Source of the DNA: a virus
Direction: 5' to 3' (one strand)
IMG/VR virus record: IMGVR_UViG_3300044970_000297
Span: 1 to 31,049 of that record
Length of the DNA: 31,049 nt
Shown here: positions 22,252 to 27,040 of the stretch, one piece after another
Layout: each line of letters begins with the position of its first letter
Numbering within the stretch: the first letter of the stretch is position 1
Program-made: the position numbers and the translations under genes
The notes under the pieces: model-generated
Database searches by the model: none
What the model saw: only the letters and a program-made list of their open reading frames with translations
What the model was told of the DNA's origin: nothing

Positions 22252-22454
22252 GTTTCTTTGTAGTATTGTTCAAATGATTCACAAGTTACTGCTATATTCC
22301 ATAATTCAATCATCTGCTCCCTCTCCATTTCTTTGGCTTGTTCAATTATTTCTTTTCTTTTTGCTTGATATTCATTTTTATTAATAAGTTTCATATCATA
22401 CTCATTATCCAAATAAAGTAATTCACTTGCCATAAAATCTACTGCTGTTTTCAT
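22236..22454 (-). CDS. Small helical early protein (72 aa)
   Basis: The pattern is a start MKTAVDFMASELLYLDNEYD and a central helix EIIEQAKEMEREQMIELWNI (about 35-54). I know similar 65-80-aa proteins (MKTAVExL...QAKxMEKxQ) as common but unassigned genes in Bacteroidota phages. It is bounded on both sides by copies of the repeated junction sequence, hinting that this gene cassette was duplicated or swapped. Confidence 0.75.
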   Translation of the reverse strand: MKTAVDFMASELLYLDNEYDMKLINKNEYQAKRKEIIEQAKEMEREQMIELWNIAVTCESFEQYYKETFKSE

Positions 22455-22475
22455 TCTATTCTGATTTAAAGGTTA
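22452..22475 (-). repeat. Gene-junction repeat, copy 2
   Basis: This 24-bp word differs from copy 3 (22679-22702) at one base. On the minus strand it holds the TAA stop of the 71-aa gene, a short A/T leader and the next ATG. It is therefore also the translation start region of the 72-aa gene. Confidence 0.75.
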
Positions 22476-22681
22476 ATTATTTCTTGTTTAACTTCTTCCC
22501 AATAATATTCATTAGTAGCCCACTGAAAATTTCCACCTCTATCTGAATCTTCACAACAAGGATTTGAATTTAGTATCTCATCCACTGCAATCAATGCAAA
22601 TGTCTTAGCTTCTCCTTCATGTTGAGCTCCTTTAAATGCAAATTTCAATACTAACTCCTGTGCTTTTTCTTTTGCTTTCAT
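22466..22681 (-). CDS. Small conserved protein, KEKAQEL family (71 aa)
   Basis: A paralogue of the 62-aa protein at 19290-19478: shared KEKxxEL start, LIAVDEIL helix (~26-33) and YYWEEVKQEI end (~58-67). It carries two adjacent cysteines (NPCCEDSD) missing from the paralogue. Frequent in Bacteroidota phages and of unknown function. Flanked on both sides by the repeated junction sequence. Confidence 0.78.
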   Translation of the reverse strand: MKAKEKAQELVLKFAFKGAQHEGEAKTFALIAVDEILNSNPCCEDSDRGGNFQWATNEYYWEEVKQEIINL

Positions 22682-22702
22682 TCTATTCTAATTTAAAGGT
22701 TA
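22679..22702 (-). repeat. Gene-junction repeat, copy 3
   Basis: 24 bp, 23 of them identical to copy 2. On the minus strand it spans the stop of the 89-aa gene, the leader and the ATG of the 71-aa gene. The three copies are 220-227 bp apart, one per gene. Confidence 0.75.
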
Positions 22703-22962
22703 CTTTTAATTACTAATTTTAATTCTCCATTAATATCGGATTCTACTTCTTCGTGAATTTTATCGACGTACTTTTGGCTAAATTCTATTTCGTGCCATTT
22801 ATCTGCCGTTAGAATACTTTTCTTTTGGTTGTGGTACGTTTCTACTCCCGAGCTAATTAACGCGCTTAAATCGCTTAAAATAGATATTAAATCGCCTTTC
22901 TCTGTCCATTCGAAAGTAACTGTAACTTGCTTAGTTCGTTTTTGCTTAATTCCGTAATTCAT
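22693..22962 (-). CDS. Unknown early protein (89 aa)
   Basis: A soluble alpha/beta protein: a basic start (IKQKRTKQVTVTFEWTEKGD), a helix (LISILSDLSALISSGVETYH) and a second half with WHEIEFSQKYVDKIHEEVES. No motif known to me. It overlaps the 56-aa micro-gene by ATGA. The junction repeat begins at its stop codon. Confidence 0.68.
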   Translation of the reverse strand: MNYGIKQKRTKQVTVTFEWTEKGDLISILSDLSALISSGVETYHNQKKSILTADKWHEIEFSQKYVDKIHEEVESDINGELKLVIKSNL

Positions 22963-23129
22963 TTTGTGTAATTTATTATAGCATCTAAATAATCATTGTA
23001 TAACTTTTCGTTGAAAGAACCGCCTTTATCTTCAGGACAAATTTTAGTTACCCATTTACGCTTTAAATAAGCTACGTTAGGACGGTGTGGAAAATACGTG
23101 TTAACCACGTTTTTAATTTTTGACTTCAT
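22959..23129 (-). CDS. 56-aa basic early micro-protein
   Basis: Reading runs from ATG 23129 to TGA 22959, with ATGA overlap into the 89-aa gene, and its start lies 17 bp inside the 48-aa gene. The product begins MKSKIKNVVNTYFPHRPNVA, continues KRKWVTKICPEDKGG and ends NDYLDAIINYTK. Short proteins ending this way are common in Bacteroidota phage early regions. It is basic and may bind nucleic acid. Confidence 0.7.
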   Translation of the reverse strand: MKSKIKNVVNTYFPHRPNVAYLKRKWVTKICPEDKGGSFNEKLYNDYLDAIINYTK

Positions 23130-23259
23130 CTCTTTTATTTTTAGAAATTAATACTAAAGATAAACATAATACGCCAGCACCTAATAATAAATAGCTTTCG
23201 TAGTTAGCACCCAACAAAATAATTATTGAGTTAATTAAAATTCCAGTTTGTTTTTTCAT
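23113..23259 (-). CDS. 48-aa membrane micro-protein
   Basis: Reading runs from ATG 23259 to TAA 23113. Two hydrophobic stretches, about 6-17 (GILINSIIILLG) and 23-40 (YLLLGAGVLCLSLVLI), end in a basic tail (SKNKRDEVKN). It would insert in the inner membrane as a hairpin. It lies in the early operon between the 71-aa and 56-aa genes. No function known. Confidence 0.65.
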   Translation of the reverse strand: MKKQTGILINSIIILLGANYESYLLLGAGVLCLSLVLISKNKRDEVKN

Positions 23260-23275
23260 AGTGTTTTGTTTAAAT

Positions 23276-23294
23276 GTGCGTTACCAAGTCGCAC
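23276..23294 (-). promoter_or_regulatory. GC-rich hairpin between early genes
   Basis: A 5-bp all G-C/T-A stem, GTGCG / CGCAC, with a 9-nt loop lies in the 50-bp gap after the 71-aa gene in otherwise AT-rich DNA. There is no T run, so it is not a terminator. It could be an RNA processing or protection site that sets the ratio of the first early gene to the rest. Confidence 0.4.
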
Positions 23295-23309
23295 CCCTTG
23301 TTTTTATTA

Positions 23310-23525
23310 TTATGCTATTTTAAAAACAGGACACATTGAATATTTACCTAACAAATAAACAAATTCCTCTCCATTGTAAACGTTTACTTTTTTACGTACA
23401 ATTTCGCCTTGAATAATTGCAATTACAAAATTTCCTTTTCTCTCAATTACTTTTGCAGTCCATACACAATTAGAATCGCAAATTGAAGTAGCTTTTAAAA
23501 TTGTATTTTTTTCAATTGTTTTCAT
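23310..23525 (-). CDS. First early protein, conserved (71 aa)
   Basis: A family I recognise from many Bacteroidota phages: KNTILKATSICDSNCVWTAK near the start, VIERKGNFV in the middle and YSMCPVFKIA at the end. Likely an all-beta, perhaps SH3-like fold, with two cysteines in SICDSNC that might bind metal. It is the first gene after the strongest promoter in the genome (23549-23579), so it should be the earliest and most abundant early product. Function unknown; a host-takeover role is plausible. Confidence 0.82.
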   Translation of the reverse strand: MKTIEKNTILKATSICDSNCVWTAKVIERKGNFVIAIIQGEIVRKKVNVYNGEEFVYLLGKYSMCPVFKIA

Positions 23526-23548
23526 ATCCTTTGTTTTTAATTATAGAC

Positions 23549-23579
23549 CAAAATTAATATAAAAATTTAATATAACAAA
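23549..23579 (-). promoter_or_regulatory. Main early promoter, TTTG-N19-TAATTTTG
   Basis: On the minus strand TTTG (23579-23576) and TAATTTTG (23556-23549) are 19 nt apart, the full Bacteroidota vegetative pattern. Start near 23542 gives a ~17-nt leader before the ATG at 23525. It shares TATATTAATTTTG with the promoter at 15083. Host sigma factor alone should read it, fitting immediate-early expression. Confidence 0.8.
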
Positions 23580-23621
23580 CATTTTAACAAAATATTTTAA
23601 AAAAAGTTTCAAAATCATATT

Positions 23622-23662
23622 GTTGAAGTCAACGAAATGATAAAACCGTTACAATTTGTAAC
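23622..23662. promoter_or_regulatory. Two dyads upstream of the early promoter (operator or origin candidate)
   Basis: Two perfect palindromes lie 14 bp apart: GTTGAAGTCAAC (23622-23633) and GTTACAATTTGTAAC (23648-23662). They sit in the longest gene-free stretch of the genome (23526-23748, 223 bp), between the early promoter and the late terminator, in AT-rich DNA. They could be operators for a dimeric regulator or part of a replication origin. The rest of this gap holds the early promoter, the late terminator and a -7-like element. Confidence 0.45.
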
Positions 23663-23672
23663 CAGTTGAAAT

Positions 23673-23697
23673 AAAAAACCCCTACCGAAATAGGGGT
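23673..23697 (-). terminator. Terminator at the end of the late (lysis) operon
   Basis: A perfect 7-bp stem ACCCCTA / TAGGGGT with a 6-nt loop (TTTCGG) is followed by a run of six T on the minus strand. It lies ~50 bp after the last lysis-region gene and separates late from early transcription. Confidence 0.85.
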
Positions 23698-23735
23698 CAA
23701 TCATAAATTAAACAAAGCATCGTATGAAATGCGTA

Positions 23736-23743
23736 CAAATATA
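23736..23743 (-). promoter_or_regulatory. -7-like element TATATTTG just before the late terminator
   Basis: The minus-strand TTATATTTGTA is identical to the elements at 17475 and 21239. A start here would give an RNA of only ~60 nt, with a GCAT...ATGC hairpin, before the terminator at 23697. No TTG at -33. It may be a small RNA promoter or a chance match in AT-rich DNA. Confidence 0.35.
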
Positions 23744-23748
23744 AAAAA

Positions 23749-24036
23749 TTATTTTCCTACTTTGAAACGTCTTAAAATAAATTTTACTATTCTTTTAGCA
23801 ATTGCCTTCCACAAAACCCCCTTCGCCTCAACTTTCACCTCAACGCCCTCGGGGGTCTTTTCCACGTGAATATCTATATTCTTTGAATCTAAATTAAATT
23901 CTTTGTTTATTTCGTCACGTACTATTTTAATGTCTACGTTCTTCGTGTCAATGTCTACTTTTAAGCTTGTACCATCTTTTTCTAAATTTAGATCGAAGTT
24001 ATCCGTATCTATTTTAACTGTTTTTTTCTTTGCCAT
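23749..24036 (-). CDS. Repeat protein with antimicrobial-peptide-like C-terminus (95 aa)
   Basis: The first ~70 residues contain three beta repeats with an exact 20-residue period: DTDNFDLNL (10-18), DTKNVDIKI (30-38), DSKNIDIHV (50-58). Residues 73-95 (VLWKAIAKRIVKFILRRFK) form a cationic amphipathic helix like a membrane-active peptide. It is the last gene before the terminator, 6 bp after the M15 endolysin. No spanin (lipoprotein box, Rz-like coiled coil) is visible, so it could take the outer-membrane disrupting role of the disruptin type. This is inference from charge pattern and context; a host-modifying membrane protein is the alternative. Confidence 0.7.
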   Translation of the reverse strand: MAKKKTVKIDTDNFDLNLEKDGTSLKVDIDTKNVDIKIVRDEINKEFNLDSKNIDIHVEKTPEGVEVKVEAKGVLWKAIAKRIVKFILRRFKVGK

Positions 24037-24042
24037 AATTAT

Positions 24043-24417
24043 TTATTTAGTCCAACGTGCAGCCGTGCCGCGAGTGTCGTAATGTATCCACGTACTATAT
24101 ATTCCTAAACCGCCTTGTTTCATTTTACCTGAAGCTATTAATTTTTCAATTATTGCCGCTACTTGTTTAGGGGTGTAACCTTCAATCTTTAAATCCGCAG
24201 CTTGTCCCGTAATATGACGCGATTTACTTGCTCCTTTAATCTTAGCATTAAATTCCGCGTTTCTGTAACCGCTCGTTATCTTAATAGGCTTCTTTACTTC
24301 ATCACGTAAAACTTGTAAGTTCTTCGCAAGTTCTTGAATGTTACGCAAAATAGTTTCAGTAAGCGGAAAATTATGCTTATTGAACTCGTTTAAATTAAAA
24401 TTATTAGTTAGCTTCAT
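24043..24417 (-). CDS. M15-family peptidoglycan peptidase, endolysin (124 aa)
   Basis: It should cut peptide bonds in peptidoglycan at lysis. The M15_3-type zinc site is visible: SRHITGQAAD (66-75, with H68 and D75) and WIHYDTRG (110-117, with H112). The upstream motif ITSGYRNAEFN (47-57) is also typical. There is no signal peptide and no separate wall-binding domain, so a holin is needed for release. It lies between the holin-like gene and the 95-aa repeat protein, together a lysis cassette. Confidence 0.92.
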   Translation of the reverse strand: MKLTNNFNLNEFNKHNFPLTETILRNIQELAKNLQVLRDEVKKPIKITSGYRNAEFNAKIKGASKSRHITGQAADLKIEGYTPKQVAAIIEKLIASGKMKQGGLGIYSTWIHYDTRGTAARWTK

Positions 24418-24420
24418 AAA

Positions 24421-24672
24421 TTATTTTTTCGCTAATTTACGATTTTTATTTTCAAGTACCGCTACCGTGTCACTTTTTACACTTGGTAAAGTCGGTTGTT
24501 TTTCTTCAATAGGTTTTCTATTGTAATATTCGTTTTTATCTAAACAGTTGTATAAACGCTCTTTAACGTCTTGCACCTCGAAATGCGTGTACGTTAACCA
24601 TAATGCAAGTACACCGACTGCGCCTTGTTTTTTTATCACTTCTAAAAATTGTGTAATAGGTATCATTTTCAT
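24421..24672 (-). CDS. Holin-like single-helix membrane protein (83 aa)
   Basis: One hydrophobic segment near residues 16-30 (QGAVGVLALWLTYTHF) follows an amphipathic N-terminus, and the rest is charged (VKERLYNCLDKNEYY, then KNRKLAKK). The arrangement, QG-rich membrane helix then acidic/basic helix, recalls BhlA/UviB-type holins. It lies 3 bp before the M15 endolysin, the expected place. ATG at 24666 would remove two residues. Alternatively it could be a spanin-like anchor, but no coiled coil of spanin length is present. Confidence 0.65.
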   Translation of the reverse strand: MKMIPITQFLEVIKKQGAVGVLALWLTYTHFEVQDVKERLYNCLDKNEYYNRKPIEEKQPTLPSVKSDTVAVLENKNRKLAKK

Positions 24673-24675
24673 AAA

Positions 24676-24903
24676 TTAGTTTTCAATTGGTGGAAAAGGT
24701 GAAGGCTTAGGCTCGAACGGACTCAAAGAAATATCTAATAAATATGCATATTCAGTTGGCTTAATATCTGCCTCATCCTGTTCACTTAAGAATAAAAAAT
24801 ATACATCATTAATATCTTGAACAAAGTTAAAGAATGTATCTGAATCAAAGAATACTCCTTGTAATTCTTCTGCTTGTTGGTTTGTTACTATTCTACCTTC
24901 CAT
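24676..24903 (-). CDS. Small acidic protein after the fibre gene (75 aa)
   Basis: The pattern QAEELQGVFFDSDTFFNFVQ (about 10-29), then DINDVYFLFLSEQDE, and a Pro-rich end (PFEPKPSPFPPIEN) is one I know from small genes following tail fibres in Flavobacterium phages. It is coupled to the fibre gene by TAATG and may be a fibre chaperone or tip attachment factor. The short Pro-rich end could be a peptide ligand. No experimental role known to me. Confidence 0.72.
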   Translation of the reverse strand: MEGRIVTNQQAEELQGVFFDSDTFFNFVQDINDVYFLFLSEQDEADIKPTEYAYLLDISLSPFEPKPSPFPPIEN

Positions 24904-25802
24904 TATACTTGTCTACTTAAAGTTGTTTGATATGCTTGAACAGCTGTGTAAAAGTTAGCTGCATCCGTATCTGTTAAGCCGTCACCTATTGAAGCAAAGG
25001 CGCATTGTTTAGTTGAATAAGAACTTATTACACCAAGTGTTGTATTATTTGAAGCCCCTATAAATAAATTACCATTTGGCAAAGAATTTACATTCGTACT
25101 TGTGTTTGTTCCTAACGTAGTATTATTTTTATATAATTTATGATTTGTACTTGTTGTTCTTGCACTTATATAAAAACCAGTTGAAGCAGCTATTGAAGCA
25201 GATATTCTTTGATTATAATTATAATGGTCAGATATTTCAGCTCCTACAGTTGTTCCTAATGCCATGGTTGGATTATCTCCAGCTTGATATATTGCTATTT
25301 CTCTTTGAACTGCTGAAACATTAGTTCTTGAATAGAAACTTAAATGAGTTGAATTTAATGTTAAAGCAGAACTTGGGTTTAAAAAAGTATTGGCATAAGC
25401 ACTTGAACCATTAGGCGTCATCCCTGTACTTGAATGTGTCCACCCAGTTGCAAAAGTCAATCTGAATGCAGCATCTAAATCTCTTGGGTCTTTTAAATTC
25501 CATTTGTGACTTGCAGCAGTACCACCAACTATTGGATAAATTGCTTTGAACTTTGTCCAAAGTGAATAACCTTTTAAGTCAGTTACCAAAGTATTTATTG
25601 CACCTTGTTGAGTAGTGTCTGTTATTGAAGCGGCTGTTATGAATGCTTGTGCGTCAGGGTCTGTTGTAATACCTACAATATCCGTTAAACCCGCCCAACT
25701 ATCTGCATGAATATCACCCCAACCTATTGCATTATTTGCACCTTGCCCCCAACCTATTGTATTATTTGAAGCACCGTCGCCCCATCCATTTGCATTTGCC
25801 AT
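24903..25802 (-). CDS. Putative tail fibre / receptor-binding protein (299 aa)
   Basis: The N-terminus has repeated Gly/Trp/Asn motifs (NGWGDGASNN, IGWGQGANNA, IGWGD; residues 5-31), which I know from fibre-like proteins of Flavobacterium phages. A helical part (~50-80, FITAASITD and INTLVTDLK) precedes a beta-rich Ser/Thr/Asn-rich domain (~100-299) of likely concanavalin-A or jelly-roll type (YSLWTKFKAIYPIVGG, LSFYSRTNV). Composition and site before the lysis genes fit a receptor-binding protein. No depolymerase motif seen. Confidence 0.72.
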   Translation of the reverse strand: MANANGWGDGASNNTIGWGQGANNAIGWGDIHADSWAGLTDIVGITTDPDAQAFITAASITDTTQQGAINTLVTDLKGYSLWTKFKAIYPIVGGTAASHKWNLKDPRDLDAAFRLTFATGWTHSSTGMTPNGSSAYANTFLNPSSALTLNSTHLSFYSRTNVSAVQREIAIYQAGDNPTMALGTTVGAEISDHYNYNQRISASIAASTGFYISARTTSTNHKLYKNNTTLGTNTSTNVNSLPNGNLFIGASNNTTLGVISSYSTKQCAFASIGDGLTDTDAANFYTAVQAYQTTLSRQV

Positions 25803-25804
25803 TT

Positions 25805-26245
25805 TTAAGTAGTTAAATCACCGTATAAATACCATTCGTTTGTGTCTCTTTTGTATAAAGTAGCAACCGAATATTGAGCAGTAGTTTTGTTTTTACCGCC
25901 ACTGCTTCTCAAAGTTACTCCCGTATCTCCTATAATAGTAACTTGTCCAGCTCCGTATTGTGCCAAAGTTATTATCGTACCGCTCGGAAAACCTACGCTT
26001 GCATTTGTAGGAACTATTAAATTATTACCACCTGAAAAGTTTAGTTCAACTACCTTATTCGCATCGCTTAAAACTAACGTGTGTTGGCTTGTGTGCGTTG
26101 CTCTTGCTCTATTCCGTACTTCAGCACCCGTTACATACTTACTTGCGAATGTACCGCCGCCCGTGTCTTGTGCAATTGCCAGCCTATCTGAAGCTTCTAA
26201 ATTACTTCCTTTCGCCGTTAATTGACTTATCTTTACGTTTGCCAT
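25805..26245 (-). CDS. Fibre- or decoration-like beta protein (146 aa)
   Basis: After a short N-terminal motif (VKISQLTAKGSNLEASDRLA, typical of phage fibre attachment segments) comes a beta domain: LSDANKVVELNFSG, IVPTNASVGFPSGTIITL, VTIIGDTGVTLRSSGG and YKRDTNEWYLYGDL. The layout parallels the 140-aa protein at 56-478, so the two may share a module. It stands 2 bp before the 299-aa fibre gene and could be a linker or adaptor fibre. Confidence 0.7.
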   Translation of the reverse strand: MANVKISQLTAKGSNLEASDRLAIAQDTGGGTFASKYVTGAEVRNRARATHTSQHTLVLSDANKVVELNFSGGNNLIVPTNASVGFPSGTIITLAQYGAGQVTIIGDTGVTLRSSGGKNKTTAQYSVATLYKRDTNEWYLYGDLTT

Positions 26246-26309
26246 TTTGCTTACTTAAATAGGTTAATAATTTTTTTATGTTTTCGTCTTTTGGTTTGTA
26301 GTTCTTCAT
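26202..26309 (-). CDS. 35-aa basic micro-gene candidate, overlapping
   Basis: Reading starts at ATG 26309 in an ATGA overlap with the adaptor gene's stop and ends at TAA 26202, 44 bp inside the next gene. The product is Lys-rich (MKNYKPKDENIKKLLTYLSK, then QNGKRKDKS). It covers the 60-bp gap exactly, as other micro-genes here do. The overlap with the next gene and the short length keep confidence low. Confidence 0.4.
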   Translation of the reverse strand: MKNYKPKDENIKKLLTYLSKQNGKRKDKSINGERK

Positions 26310-27040
26310 AAATACCAGCCAGTATAATTATTGTTTGTATCGGGATACATATCACCATTTGAATTACTATTATATTCAGGAAATAAATCGTTATTAAATG
26401 ATATATAATCAATGAATCTTTCAGTATAGTGTTGTGCAATAGAACGCTCTTTTTCTATTAAGAAGTCAATTTCTACCTTTTCTACATTAGTAGCGTTTTC
26501 CGAATTGTGTTTATATACCCCTTTGTTTGCTATTGTGTAAGCCGCAAAGGGTAAATATTCAACCATTGCCCAGTGTATAAGCATAGGCTTTACATACGTA
26601 ACTAAAAGGTTATTATAATCAGTTGGTATTGTGTAAATTGAACTTATTGTAACCGCTCCATTTGTGCCGCCCGTTACCGTTGCCGTATTTCCTACCGTGT
26701 AACCCGTGCCAGCCGTGTTAATTGTAGCTGCCGTAATTAAACCACCAGCCTCCGTAATATTTAATTTTAAGCCCGTACCCGTTGCGCTTGTTGTATTTAT
26801 AGCAGTTCCCGTAGTGTATCCCGTTCCTTGGTTGCTTATTGTAATTGCTGTCGGTATTCCTGAAGCCGCTAAAATAATTTCAGACTTTAATTTTTCAAGT
26901 AAATCAGTACCCAAGTAATTTTGTATGTGAATGTCTTGCGCTATTTTGACGTACTGAATGAAATTGTCAGTGTCCACGTTGCCATTCATTGCAGTGAACT
27001 TAACAACGTCGTTTCTTGTAATTAAAAGTGCTTCTGCCAT
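26306..27040 (-). CDS. DUF6712-like head-tail adaptor with beta-repeat insertion (244 aa)
   Basis: The start (ALLITRNDVVKFTAMNGNVD, then IKYAQDIHI-like YVKIAQDIHIQNYLGTDLLE) and the second half (YVKPMLIHWAMVEYLPF, IEKERSIAQHYTERFIDYI) are the two halves of a helical adaptor resembling DUF6712/gp6-like connectors. Between them, about residues 60-132, is a Gly/Thr-rich insertion with two repeats (NQGTGYTTGTAIN and TAGTGYTVGNTAT) usually seen in fibres. It follows the portal gene (TAATG) and should form the ring under the portal. Confidence 0.78.
   Translation of the reverse strand: MAEALLITRNDVVKFTAMNGNVDTDNFIQYVKIAQDIHIQNYLGTDLLEKLKSEIILAASGIPTAITISNQGTGYTTGTAINTTSATGTGLKLNITEAGGLITAATINTAGTGYTVGNTATVTGGTNGAVTISSIYTIPTDYNNLLVTYVKPMLIHWAMVEYLPFAAYTIANKGVYKHNSENATNVEKVEIDFLIEKERSIAQHYTERFIDYISFNNDLFPEYNSNSNGDMYPDTNNNYTGWYL

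Noticed and set aside
24903-25802. Diversity-generating retroelement acting on the fibre gene
   Set aside because: No reverse transcriptase and no template repeat were found.
26251-26439. 62-codon minus-strand frame, Ile-rich start
   Set aside because: It is the alternative frame of the adaptor gene's 3' end. The 35-aa frame starting at 26309 fits the gene junction better.
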